Notes under the pieces: model-generated
Databases searched by the model: none
The model's input: the letters and a program-made list of their open reading frames with translations, nothing else
Told to the model about the DNA's origin: nothing
DNA from: Acidithiobacillus ferrianus
Lineage (GTDB): Bacteria > Pseudomonadota > Gammaproteobacteria > Acidithiobacillales > Acidithiobacillaceae
Direction of reading: 5' to 3'
Length of the DNA: 64,000 nucleotides
NCBI RefSeq assembly: GCF_010378095.1
Contig: NZ_WNJL01000037.1
Location: 1-64,000 of the forward strand
Made by a program: the position numbers and the translations under genes
Shown: piece after piece, positions 1 through 8,454 of the stretch
Numbering within the stretch: the stretch's first letter is position 1
Layout: each line of letters opens with the position of its first letter

Positions 1-101
1 ATCTATCTTGCCTCGCTCCGGGGATCAGCCGAAGGGTACCAGTACATACTGACTGGCTCCAAGACATAAGGCCTGATGGCCCAGGGCAAATGCAGGTGGA
101 A

Positions 102-644
102 TCAACGCAGGGGAAATGAATAGGTAACCAGGATCTCGTTTTCTCCCGGATTACGCGGGTAGATATCCGCATTGGATAAATGCGCTATTTTTAGTCCTAA
201 CCGCCCGCCGTTATCCATCTGGTAGGCCAGTCCCAACTCCAGCCGGAAGAGAAACGTACTGCCCATTTTTTTGCTGCTACCCGGACTATAGCCGCTAACG
301 GCCGCTTCTGGCGTCAGTATCCAGTGCGGTGTCAACGCAAGGTTGGCATAAAGACCTCCATAACCATCGACACCGCCATCGGTGTTGGCCAGCAGACCCA
401 GTACATAACCGATACCATAAAACCGGAATCCGGACTGGTACTCCGCATTGAATTCGGCCGGGGTATGCTTGTAGCCGCCGTTATTGACTGCACCAACCAG
501 ATTGAAAACGCCGGCACCAACGCTGAGATACGGCGCACCGCTGGGCATCAGGGTAACGGCCCCAGCCGAGGGTGCCGTTAAAAACAAGGTGAGCGAGCAG
601 AGAACCCGTAGCCACCACGGGGCAGTAAAAAACGTGTGATGCAT
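102..644 (-). CDS. pagL: PagL-like lipid A 3-O-deacylase (acyloxyacyl hydrolase)
   Basis: The 180-residue product has an N-terminal signal peptide (hydrophobic stretch about residues 13-29 ending in SAGA) and then a small beta-barrel with alternating aromatic and small residues, ending in the outer-membrane signature YSFPLR. The C-terminal part carries AHLSNADIYPRNPGENE, which matches the PagL catalytic region (His and Ser of HxSN, followed by an acidic residue after the NPG segment). PagL enzymes remove the 3-O acyl chain from lipid A in the outer membrane. The start is supported by a GGGAGGG ribosome-binding site just upstream on the minus strand. The gene is intact and about the usual family length. 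The function is assigned from motif and length; the substrate is inferred from the family. Confidence 0.8.
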   Translation of the reverse strand: MHHTFFTAPWWLRVLCSLTLFLTAPSAGAVTLMPSGAPYLSVGAGVFNLVGAVNNGGYKHTPAEFNAEYQSGFRFYGIGYVLGLLANTDGGVDGYGGLYANLALTPHWILTPEAAVSGYSPGSSKKMGSTFLFRLELGLAYQMDNGGRLGLKIAHLSNADIYPRNPGENEILVTYSFPLR

Positions 645-707
645 GAACCCTCCCTTTGTGCAATAAACGCGTTATGCACCTATGTCGTAAGCTAATTTTT
701 CCTGAAT

Positions 708-1454
708 TCAGCCTGCCAGCCGATAGCCGTCGGCGTCTTTACTCCGGATGCGCCGCCAGATCACCTGCGGAGTGAGGCGATTGGCCACTACGATAAAAAC
801 TTTACGCATATGCCCCGCCGGACACTGAACAGCCTTGACGGCATGCCAGGAGTGATCAGTCTGAGCGAAGAGAAAACTGCGATTCCCCAGCATCTGGGAG
901 GCGCCGACTTCGCGCAAACCGGCATAGTCCGGAGCCGAGTGACGTGGCCATTTGCCCCCATCATCCAGCACCAGGGTCTGTCCACCCCAAGCCTCATCCC
1001 AGTCATCCGGTGTATTGAAATAGAAGATATGAGAACCCATCTTGCGCCGGGCGTCAGTATGCGGAGAAACGGACGCGCCGGGCGGGGTGTAATGCCAGTG
1101 CATGGTGAAAATCACGGGTGTCTTGGGGCTTAAGCCCAGCATCTCTCGCCAGAAAGATTTATAGACATCACTATGCAATTCATGGACAAACTGGCTCCAG
1201 TTCGATGCCAGTATCTTCTCCAGAGCCGGACGATATTGTAATGCGAGGCGATTATGACTTTGCTGCCCATGCGCCCTTTTATAGTCCATTTGGGATTCAA
1301 AAAGAGCGGGATCGGGGAGATCCTTGCAGAGTTGGTCAAACTTTTCCGGATAAAGAAAATCAGAGATGCAGGTCCATGGATAAGGCCGGGTATGCTGAAA
1401 GTTTTGGGCTTGGGTGCACAGTCTGCTTATGGCGGACGTGTCTATAATTTCCAT
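708..1454 (-). CDS. 2-oxoglutarate/Fe(II)-dependent oxygenase family protein
   Basis: The 248-residue soluble protein has the non-heme iron triad expected for the 2OG-Fe(II) oxygenase fold: HTDARRK in the middle (His and Asp ligands) and DHSWHAV near residue 205 (distal His), followed about ten residues later by HMRKVF, whose Arg is the likely 2-oxoglutarate anchor. WHYTPPGASVSPHTD and NTPDDWDEAWGGQTLVL are typical of the SM-20/prolyl-hydroxylase-like branch. I chose the ATG at 1454, which has GGAGGA five bases upstream, over the TTG one codon earlier. The substrate cannot be told from sequence. The neighbours (PagL downstream, sigma-factor fragment upstream on the same strand) give no clear functional link. 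Confidence 0.7.
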   Translation of the reverse strand: MEIIDTSAISRLCTQAQNFQHTRPYPWTCISDFLYPEKFDQLCKDLPDPALFESQMDYKRAHGQQSHNRLALQYRPALEKILASNWSQFVHELHSDVYKSFWREMLGLSPKTPVIFTMHWHYTPPGASVSPHTDARRKMGSHIFYFNTPDDWDEAWGGQTLVLDDGGKWPRHSAPDYAGLREVGASQMLGNRSFLFAQTDHSWHAVKAVQCPAGHMRKVFIVVANRLTPQVIWRRIRSKDADGYRLAG

Positions 1455-1474
1455 CAAAGGTCCTCCTAAGTGAT

Positions 1475-1860
1475 CTACCGTAACTCGGTATGCTGGCGCA
1501 ACAGATCCAATGCTCCCTCTTGTAGCTGTCTGACTCGTTCGCGGCTTACGCCCAACTCTTTGCTGACGGCGGATAATGTCTCTTCTTCCTGGCCGTCCAT
1601 ACCAAAACGACGGATCAGGACGATGCGATGCCGCACGTCCAGACCCATGAGGGATCGATGAATCTGCCTCTGGAGGTCCTGTTCCTCAAGGGATGCCTCC
1701 AGGTCCGGCTGATCCGTGTCTGCCAGCGTTTGGGCCAAAGACGAGCTGCCCTCCCGTCGGGAGGGAGCGTCCAGACTGACCACATGGCGGCCCTGCTGCA
1801 GATAACCCTCCACATAGGCAACGGACTGACCCACCCATGACCTGCGGCACAATGCGCGGC
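1475..1860 (-). pseudogene. C-terminal fragment of a sigma-70 family sigma factor
   Basis: The open frame encodes regions 3-4 of an alternative sigma factor. VVSLDAP resembles the region 3 linker of RpoH/RpoS-type factors. It is followed by an acidic segment and region 4 with RHRIVLIRRFGMDG and a helix-turn-helix GVSRERVRQLQEGAL. Region 2, which binds the -10 element and core polymerase, is missing. Upstream the frame runs into unrelated sequence that overlaps the recD2 fragment on the other strand. The fragment is therefore a decayed remnant, although a region-4-only product could still be translated. The domain call is solid; the original subtype (RpoS-like versus RpoH-like) is uncertain. 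Confidence 0.65.
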
Positions 1861-1997
1861 GTGAACTCTTCTGCAGGATGCCCGGCGGGCACGTCGCACG
1901 CGTAATGGCAGCTGCTGACCCCCCGCTCAGGGCATCGCCCCGAATCATGGGATACATCGTAGCTTCCCGATCAGTATTGCCATTTGCGTGCGACGTG

Positions 1998-2870
1998 CCC
2001 TTGATGCACGCCGTCCTCAAAGCCCCGCCACCCCAGGCGGGACTGCTGATGGTGGAGGATCCCGATCAGTTACCCTCCGTGGGTCCCGGTCAGGTGCTGA
2101 CGGATCTGATCGCCGCCAAAACCATCCCCGAAGTCCATCTGACGGAAGTCTTTCGCCAGGCCGCGCCAAGCCGGATCATTCAGGTTGCTCACCAGATCAA
2201 TGCAGGCCATATGCCGGACCTGAGACACCCGGAGGGACTCAGCGATTTTTATTTCATCGCAGTGGATGATCCAGCAGAAACGGCAGAAAAGCTTGTCAAA
2301 CTGGTCACCACCCACATCCCACGTCGCTTCGGCCTGGACCCGCTGCACGATATCCAGGTGCTGTGTCCCATGAACCGCAGTGCGCTGGGTGGCCCGTGCG
2401 CTCAACGAGGCCCCTACAAGCCCGCCCTCAACGGTGCAAGCACGCCGACCATAGAAAAGTTCGGCCGCCGATTTGCGCCCGGCGACAAGGCTGTGCAGAT
2501 CCAGAACGATTATGAAAAAGAGGTGTTTAACGGCGACATCGGAGTTGTGCAAGGGGGTGGACGTGGAAGAAGGCACCCTGACCGTAGACTTTGAGAGCAG
2601 AGAGGTCAGCATGTTTTTGGGGAACTGGATCTCCTGCAACCAGCCTATGCCATCACCGTGCACAAGAGTCAGTGTTCGGAGTATCCTGCCATGCTCATTC
2701 CCATGAGCACGCAACACTACCCCATGCTGCAACGCAATCCGCTCTATACTGCTGTTACCCGGGGCAAGCGTCTGGTCGTGCTCGTAGGTCAGAAAAAGGC
2801 TGTGGTCATATCGGTGCGGACTGGATCCGGGAAACGGCGATGGTCAAAACTGCGGGAGTGGATGCAGTAA
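1998..2870 (+). pseudogene. recD2: recD2-like helicase remnant (5' truncated, frameshifted)
   Basis: The C-terminal half of an ATP-dependent RecD2/TraA-like 5'-3' helicase is readable in three successive frames. Frame one carries DQLPSVGPGQVLTDLI (motif III region) and LTEVFRQA (motif IV). A shift occurs near the G run at about 2551. A second shift lies near 2608. The last frame carries [14 protein letters not shown] (motif V) and [16 protein letters not shown] (motif VI). The Walker A half of the protein is absent. Motif V also has SQCSEYP where SQGSEYP is usual. At least two frameshifts plus 5' loss mean no functional helicase. The fragment ends just before the IS element that follows. Confidence 0.8.
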
Positions 2871-2905
2871 CTTGGGACGTGTGAGGCGAACGGTCGCAAC
2901 AGACT

Positions 2906-4339
2906 AATTCTGTTGAAAAACTCCCTTTGGAAGACGGGATGAGGCTCACTGACCGGGCCGGTCGAGCTTTTCGGCCCATTCGCACTGCTTTCGACTCCGG
3001 CCCTTCCCTCAGATGGGGACACCTATCCCCCTGCCCGGTAGTGGTTGTGTAATGAACCTGGCCAGGCGTCTGAGATTTTGGGCAGTCGCTGCCAGGGTGA
3101 ACTCATCAGAGGCGCCACTGAGGCCACGCAGTCGAAGCCGATCCAGCCGGAGGATACGCTTGAGGTGTGCGAAGAGCATCTCTACCTTTTTCCGTTCGCA
3201 GCGTGAGCGCTGGTATTCTGGCGTTGTCGAGATCCGTCTGGCGACGTTACGCGCATTTTCATGGATGCTGCGGGCGATCTTGCGCATCGGAGGAGTATTG
3301 GGGCAGCATTGGGTTTTCTTCGGGCAGGTCTTGCAGGTCCTCTGGCTGGATCGATAGATGATGGTGTTCTCCTGGGTAATCCGGGAGCGCGGATTCCGAA
3401 AGGGACGCCAGTCGCTACGCAGGGCATGGCCAGCGGGGCAACGATATTCGTTGGCCTGGGCATCCCGGATAAACTCGCTTTGGGAGAAGGTGCCATCCTC
3501 GCGCACGGAACGGATCTGTCCCAGACAGGCACATGCGGCTCGATACCTTTTTCTGATGATGCCGTGGGCAGTGTCCATCAGGTAGTTCGTGGAGTAGGCA
3601 AAAAAGGCTGGATTTCCCTTCATGGCTATCCAGCGTGACTGCGGGTCGGTCAGAGAAATGCGTTTGGGTGTTGTCTCCACCTCAGTCGCTCCATCCAGAG
3701 CGTCGAGATACTCTCGCACCGCACGGGAATGCCTCCCCGACGATCCATTCCATTCGACCGGTCCGTTCCCTGGCACGCTCTGTCGGCTGTTCGCATCGGC
3801 CGCGATAATACGGGCGTCCACCGCGAACCCTTCGCCCTGAACTGGATCCGCCGCCATGCAACGGCGAACCACCTCATCAAACACCCACGGAAGACGTCGC
3901 TCTCCCGGAACCGTCCGTGACGGTTCCGGGAGAAAGTCGAATGCTCTGGCACCGGGTCCTCCAATCCCAGTCGGCAGAACCAGCGATAGGCCAGATTCAG
4001 GTGTACTTCCTCACACAGCCGCCGCTCCGAGCGAATTCCATAGCAGTATCCGATAATCAGCATCCGGATCATCAGCTCAGGACCTATGGAGGGGCGACCC
4101 GTATGGCTGTAGTAGTCCGCCAGGTGTCGACGCAGCTCGCCAAGGTCAAGCACCCGATCAATAGCCCGGAGGAGGTGATTTCGGGGGATGTGATCTTCGA
4201 GATGAAAGGAATGGAACAACTGGTCCTGCACCACCTTCTGATGCCCCATCATTTCTCACCCTCCCATTCTACTCAATGGGTTGATTATATATCAGGCCCA
4301 CCAGGTCGACTATTTTTAGGGGAGTTTTTCAACAGAATT
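2906..4339. mobile_element. IS1182/IS5-like insertion sequence with 4-bp target duplication
   Basis: Perfect terminal inverted repeats start AATTCTGTTGAAAAACTCCC at both ends (2906-2925 and the reverse complement at 4320-4339). The element is 1,434 bp and is flanked on both sides by the direct repeat GACT (2902-2905 and 4340-4343), a clean target site duplication. It contains one frameshifted transposase gene on the minus strand. The intact ends and duplication show simple transposition into this site rather than rearrangement. The family label comes from the transposase; no IS name is claimed. Confidence 0.85.
3009..4252 (-). pseudogene. IS1182/IS5-like transposase, frameshifted
   Basis: The N-terminal half (start 4252) has the DUF772-type head: FHLEDHIPRNHLLRAID, GRPSIGPELMIRMLIIGYCYGIRSERRL and VPEHSTFSRNR. 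The C-terminal half is in another frame and contains FAVDARIIAADANS (first catalytic Asp region), the Cys-rich insert RTCKTCPKKTQCCP and the terminal CERKKVEMLFAHLKRI block with the catalytic Glu. The two frames meet around 3880-3900, where homology passes from one to the other. Unless programmed frameshifting occurs, the transposase is inactive. It lies wholly inside the inverted repeats of the surrounding element. Confidence 0.8.
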
Positions 4340-4578
4340 GACTGGAAGCGGTCGTTCGCGAACACGTGCAACTTGCCATAAGAACGGTGAAACTGTACCC
4401 AGTCTACCAAGTCCCTCTGCTACATTGGTAACACAAAAATGTAACCATACTAGGATAGTAGACGGCGAGGTGAACATTGACGCAGAAGATCTTTATCATT
4501 TCAGCACGCAGAAAATAGTACCAAATGAGGAATTGCCTCAGAATATGGACGAAGAGTCTCATAAATATGATGCATCTA

Positions 4579-5025
4579 CTATATTCGTGGACCGCCGCGT
4601 CGCTGTTTTATCCGGGACATAAGCATCTTACATTGTATGTTTACGATATCCGGATGACCAAATAGATGTGCATGAGTAAAGGCTTCCAGTGCGCCCATAT
4701 CCTTCACTAAGACGTGCATATGTAAGCTACACATATCACTCATAATATAGAGACTTGAAACATCTTTCAGATTGGCTAGAGTTTCTGCTACGATAACTAT
4801 CGCTTGGGCGGTGACCTGAACATCGAAAAAGGCAGAAACGCTTTTGTCTAATAGCCCAGGATTTACAACTATTGTAAACTTTTCAATAAATCCATTTCCC
4901 ATTAAATTCTGTACACGTTCCCGCGCACTTGCACGGGTTATCCCGATGCTTCTACCGATATCCGCAAAAGACATCCTACCATCCTCTACTAGCAAAGCAA
5001 GGATTTCATGGTCGGTACTATCCAT
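4579..5025 (-). CDS. Lrp/AsnC family transcriptional regulator
   Basis: The 148-residue protein starts with an AsnC-type winged helix: MDSTDHEILALLVEDGRMSF, then IGITRASARERVQNLMGNGFIEKF. A C-terminal RAM/ligand-binding domain follows. Such proteins bind DNA as octamers and usually respond to amino acids. It sits downstream of the truncated TauE gene on the same strand, suggesting that the two once formed an amino-acid or sulfonate-responsive unit. The C-terminus is rich in Arg and Lys (SRIKQRRGGPR). The 235 bases between the IS element and this gene hold no recognisable coding sequence. The effector is unknown. Confidence 0.85.
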   Translation of the reverse strand: MDSTDHEILALLVEDGRMSFADIGRSIGITRASARERVQNLMGNGFIEKFTIVVNPGLLDKSVSAFFDVQVTAQAIVIVAETLANLKDVSSLYIMSDMCSLHMHVLVKDMGALEAFTHAHLFGHPDIVNIQCKMLMSRIKQRRGGPRI

Positions 5026-5102
5026 AACGTATTCTCACAAGTAAAAATTCGGTGGGAAGGCAACAATCAACCAAAAAATTAAGTTATTTCAAGATAACAT
5101 AT

Positions 5103-5490
5103 TCAGATTAAACCAACAACGATGTTGACCGCCAGACATAATAGGAGCAAAGAAAATATACGTTTAAGTCTACGCAAAGGCACGCGATGCGACAAATAAA
5201 CGCCATACGGCGCAAATAGCATTGCCGTACTAGATATGCCAATTAAAGCTGGTAAAGAAATATAACCATAACTGCCAGAAGGCAGACCAGATCGTTCAAG
5301 CCCGGACATAATGAAACCGATAGTGCCAAAAACAGCCAATCCAAAGCCCAAAGTCGTTGACGTAGCAATAGCCCTTCGTAAATCAACATTACACCAATGG
5401 AAAAATGGAACCAAAATCGTACCACCTCCAATACCTAGTAAAGCAGAAAGCGCTCCTGACCTGCCACGGTTCGTCGGACCAGTCATTCCT
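5103..5490 (-). pseudogene. TauE/SafE-type exporter, 5' end removed by IS3 element
   Basis: The reading frame encodes the C-terminal half of a TauE/SafE membrane protein. It begins at the hallmark GIGGGTILVPFF segment, continues through ATSTTLGFGLAVFGTIGF and ends with two more hydrophobic helices. The N-terminal helices are missing because the IS3-family element abuts at about 5483-5490, and no matching 5' part appears on its far side. TauE-type proteins export sulfite or sulfonate-related anions. This copy should be non-functional. Confidence 0.75.
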
Positions 5491-6337
5491 GGACGACGGC
5501 CCCCTGTTTCACAGTTGAACATCCTTGCTGCACGAACTCGTTCGGGGTCCGGTAGCCGAGACTGCTATGCGGCCGGACCTCATTGTAATGCCGTCGCCAT
5601 TGCTCGATGACGACCTTCGCCTCGGTGCGATTCCTGAACCACTCCAGGCTCAGACATTCGTCCCGGAACTTGCCGTTGAAGCTCTCGTCGACGCCGTTCT
5701 GCCAGGGCTTGCCCGGATCGCTTAGCGCCAGGTCGATGTTCTCGGATCGCGCCCAGCGCAGGATGGCCCGCGAGACGAACTCGGGGCCATTGTCCGATCG
5801 AACATACCTCGGCGCGCCGTGGACGCTGACGAGTTGCGACAGGACCTCGACCACGCGGCCGGACCGGATCGACCCGGCGACATCGATCGCCAAGCTGATC
5901 TTGGTGAACTCGTCGATCACGGTCAGGCATTTGATCTTCTGCCCGTTGGCGCAGGCGTCGTGCACGAAGTCGTAGGCCCAGACCTGGCCCGGCCCACGCG
6001 GAATGCATGGCCGTGGCCGGCTTCCAACCACGCGCTTCCTGGGCCGCTTGCGTGGCACCTGAAGGTTGCCCTTGCTCCACAGCCGCCACGCCCGTCCATG
6101 GCCCATCTGGAAGCCCTGGCGTTCCATGAAGACATGCACGCGCCGATACCCGAAGCGCGGGTACTGCGCCGACAGCACGTTCATCGCGCCCAGCGCCGGG
6201 ACATCCTTCTCCAGCATCTTCGACGTGTAGTTCAAAGCCGACCTCGCCACCGACAGCAGCGCGCAAGCCCTTCGCTGCGACAAGCCCCGCCCAACGGCAA
6301 ACCGGACCTGCTCGCGACGCGCCTGCGCGCTCACCAT
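5483..6337 (-). CDS. IS3-family transposase OrfB (DDE integrase)
   Basis: The 284-residue product has the HTH_21-like head (QRRACALLSVARSALNY), a YPRFGYRRVHV block and an rve integrase core with VWAYDFVHDACANGQKIKCL (first Asp), RYVRSDNGPEFVS (second Asp) and a Glu in WQNGVDESFNGKFRDECL, giving the DDE triad. The end RPHSSLGYRTPNEF is typical. The gene overlaps OrfA by 7 bases next to a run of seven A on the coding strand (6338-6344 as T on the plus strand), the usual slippery site for -1 frameshifting that makes the OrfAB fusion. It appears intact. Confidence 0.88.
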   Translation of the reverse strand: MVSAQARREQVRFAVGRGLSQRRACALLSVARSALNYTSKMLEKDVPALGAMNVLSAQYPRFGYRRVHVFMERQGFQMGHGRAWRLWSKGNLQVPRKRPRKRVVGSRPRPCIPRGPGQVWAYDFVHDACANGQKIKCLTVIDEFTKISLAIDVAGSIRSGRVVEVLSQLVSVHGAPRYVRSDNGPEFVSRAILRWARSENIDLALSDPGKPWQNGVDESFNGKFRDECLSLEWFRNRTEAKVVIEQWRRHYNEVRPHSSLGYRTPNEFVQQGCSTVKQGAVVQE

Positions 6338-6624
6338 TTTTTTGCGGCGATCTCCTTCATCACGTCGATCTCCAGGTCCCGATCGGCCAGCATCTTCTTC
6401 AGCCGCGCGTTCTCCTGCTCGAGCTCGCGCAGCTTCTTCACGTCGGCCGTGTCCATCGACCCGAAATGCCGACGCCAGTTGTAGATCGTCTGCTCGCTGA
6501 TCCCGTGCCGCTTGGCCACCTCGCCCACGGGCTCGCGGTCGGCTTCTCGCAGGATCGACACCATCTTCTCTTCGCTGAACCGGCTCTTTCTCACCACTCC
6601 CTCCTTGTCGGCGGGAGCCATCAT
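6331..6624 (-). CDS. IS3-family OrfA (helix-turn-helix protein)
   Basis: The 97-residue product has the HTH_Tnp_1 domain (KSRFSEEKMVSILREADRE, HGISEQTIYNWRRHFG) followed by a leucine-zipper-like coiled coil (LRELEQENARLKKMLADRDL). It supplies sequence-specific binding to the IS ends. It ends in AAKKW over the A7 slippery run shared with OrfB. Length and layout are standard for the family. Confidence 0.85.
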   Translation of the reverse strand: MMAPADKEGVVRKSRFSEEKMVSILREADREPVGEVAKRHGISEQTIYNWRRHFGSMDTADVKKLRELEQENARLKKMLADRDLEIDVMKEIAAKKW

Positions 6625-6657
6625 CTCAAGTTTCAGCTGGTCCGAGAATCCCGAGGC

Positions 6658-7633
6658 AGGTCATAGAGATGTTAAGCTTTCTTCACGAATTAGTTTGATA
6701 ATTGAAGCAATATCCGTGACTGTAATAACCATTCTGGTTTTTACGGTGGTGGGTAAGCACTACTCTCCATCTGTTGTCTATGCTCAGGCGGGAATATCTG
6801 AAGCGCCTTTCAAGGGAATGTTTGAAGGTGTGGTCCTGGCCATCTTTTCTTTCGTGGGTTTCGAGAGCTCTGTCACTCTTGGCAAGGAGACGAGGGATCC
6901 AACAAAAAATATTCCTCGTGCTGTAATGGGAAGCATGTTGTTTTCTGGGATGTTCTTTACTATGATGGCAATTGCAATGATTATTGCATATAAAGGTAAT
7001 GCGGCAGGATTTGGTAGTGACTCTGCTCCACTTGAAACGCTGCTAAATTATCTTAACCTGTCCAAACTGTCTGCTCCTGTTTATGCTATCGCATCATTGA
7101 GTCTCTTCGCTTGTGTATTGGCGTCGATAAATGCAGGCTCCCGTTTGTTGTTCTCTATGGGCAGGTACCAATTTGTTCATAGGTCTATGGGGTTGGTGCA
7201 TACGAAACATCAAACACCACATATGGCTGTCACGATCAGTGCTGTGCTTGCGATACTCGGCCCAGTTGCTCTGCTTGGGCAGGGAGCCATGAACACTTAT
7301 GGTATTACTGGAACGATCGCAACGTTTGGATTCATTTTTGTTTACTTTCTGATTAGCATTTCTGCTCCTATATATCTTGCAAGGAGGAAATCGGGATCCA
7401 TGATTTCAATGTCTTTAGGAGTGGCGGGTGCTATTTTAATGGTGGCCGCATTTTTTGGCAGTGTCTATCCAGTTCCCGAGTACCCTTTTAATCTTTTACC
7501 ATATATATTTCTTGCTTATTTACTTGCTGGTGCGGCTATTCTCATCCGTCTTAAGATGTTTTCTCCATCCATACTGGATCGCGTGGAACTCGATCTTGAG
7601 GGGAGCGAGGGGGCAATTATCGGCAGGAAATAA
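6658..7633 (+). pseudogene. APC-superfamily amine/amino-acid permease, N-terminus lost
   Basis: From about 6658 the frame matches the C-terminal two thirds of the intact permease at 35392-36810. Shared blocks include FSFVGFES, VTLGKET, LFSMGRYQF and AFFGSVYPVP. The first five or so membrane helices are missing. The sequence upstream is the IS3 element, and the ATG at 6512 is inside it, so no native start remains. The codons that remain are open to a natural stop. The gene runs toward the XRE regulator and would have been part of the methylamine region. Transport function is presumably supplied by the intact paralogue, if at all. Confidence 0.8.
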
Positions 7634-7661
7634 CGAGTTGTTGAGACGAAGTTAAAACAGT

Positions 7662-7690
7662 GCGCAATAACAGATGTGGTGTTGTTGCGC
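7662..7690. terminator. Hairpin between convergent genes
   Basis: GCGCAATAACA (7662-7672) can pair with TGTTGTTGCGC (7680-7690) over 11 positions with one G-T wobble and a 7-base loop. It lies between the permease fragment (plus) and the XRE regulator (minus), both of which end here. A bidirectional terminator is the simplest reading, though the T tract is weak. Confidence 0.55.
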
Positions 7691-7726
7691 TATTGTATAA
7701 AATATACGGTCACTAATTTATTAAGT

Positions 7727-8326
7727 TTAACTGTTTGTGTTGCTATTATAGATTATGATTGATAAGAAATTGATTGGTAACTTGATCAATTTTTCTGGTC
7801 CGTGCGGGACGTCTCCACGAAAAGTGAGCGAATCACCCCTTTTCAGGACATATGTGTTTTGACCATGACGGTATTCTATAACACCTTCCAAAATGTGGAT
7901 GAACTCAGTGCCCGGATGTTCAAATGTTGGAAAAACTTCCGATTTGTCATTCATGGTGATCAGGAAAGGTTCAAAAAGCTTGTTGGGTCCTTGATCATAC
8001 GCAAGCAGGTGATATGTATGTCCTCGCTTGGTACCGCGGCGGACCACTTCCATGCCCTCTCCCTGCTTCACCATCTGTGCACTCCCGCTGGGTACGTCAT
8101 AATTGCGGAAGAGGGCAGAGAGAGAGACACCGAGTGTTCTGCTCAGTCGTGATAGTGTGTCGAGACTCATCGCCGTTTGGGCGTTTTCTATTTTTGAAAG
8201 CATGCCTCGGCTGATACCTGTGAGTTCGGAGACGTCCGAGATTGTCAGATCCTGTTTGTTCCTCAGTTCGCGTATGGTGTTGCCAATGTAGCGCTCGAGG
8301 GCATCGGTGCGATCGGTATCATTCAT
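7727..8326 (-). CDS. XRE-family regulator with C-terminal cupin domain
   Basis: The 199-residue protein joins an N-terminal helix-turn-helix (IGNTIRELRNKQDLTISDVS, ELTGISRGMLSKIENAQTAM) to a cupin sensor domain with FEHPGTEFIHILEG and GDSLTFRGDVPHGPE. HTH-cupin proteins regulate amine and amino-acid catabolism genes (PuuR and PauR are of this class). I chose the ATG at 8326 (MNDTDR); the upstream ATG at 8362 would place the start within the intergenic dyad. The gene is divergent from purU and the methylamine operon, and a dyad overlapping the operon promoter lies between them, so it is the likely local regulator. The effector is unknown but could be a C1 or glutamyl intermediate. Confidence 0.85.
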   Translation of the reverse strand: MNDTDRTDALERYIGNTIRELRNKQDLTISDVSELTGISRGMLSKIENAQTAMSLDTLSRLSRTLGVSLSALFRNYDVPSGSAQMVKQGEGMEVVRRGTKRGHTYHLLAYDQGPNKLFEPFLITMNDKSEVFPTFEHPGTEFIHILEGVIEYRHGQNTYVLKRGDSLTFRGDVPHGPEKLIKLPINFLSIIIYNSNTNS

Positions 8327-8357
8327 GGTTGAAAGTGTCACAAGGATAAAAGAAAAA

Positions 8358-8414
8358 TGCAATGTTTTCCCTATAGGAAAAATACTTGCATTATGAGAAA
8401 CGTCCGGCTACAAT
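8358..8414 (+). promoter_or_regulatory. Sigma70-type promoter with overlapping dyad operator, methylamine operon
   Basis: A -35 box TTGCAT (8386-8391) and a -10 box TACAAT (8409-8414) are separated by exactly 17 bases. Overlapping the upstream side of the -35 box is a two-shell dyad: outer TGCAA (8358-8362) with TTGCA (8386-8390), and inner TTTTCC (8365-8370) with GGAAAA (8376-8381). The site lies between the divergent XRE-cupin gene and purU. It fits an operator at which the regulator would block or recruit polymerase. The promoter also argues that purU starts at 8455, not at the ATG at 8386. Confidence 0.6.
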
Positions 8415-8454
8415 TCCAGGACCATGTTTGAATGATGGCGGAGGATGGGGCGGC

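Larger units (their letters stand above)
5483..6650. mobile_element. IS3-family insertion sequence
   Basis: Two overlapping minus-strand genes (OrfA and OrfB) define an IS3-family element. Likely ends are imperfect inverted repeats beginning GGAC near 5491 and ending GTCC near 6643; exact boundaries are uncertain because the OrfB frame stops at 5483. I found no target duplication. The left flank is a truncated tauE and the right flank a truncated permease, so the element probably mediated a deletion or recombination between two copies. Confidence 0.75.

Noticed and set aside
4338..4622. 94-codon plus-strand frame after the IS element
   Set aside because: It overlaps the Lrp gene and includes IS-end sequence; no family resemblance.
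8386..8454. Upstream ATG extending PurU by 23 residues
   Set aside because: The start codon would lie within the -35 box, and the ATG at 8455 has a good ribosome-binding site and matches the family N-terminus.
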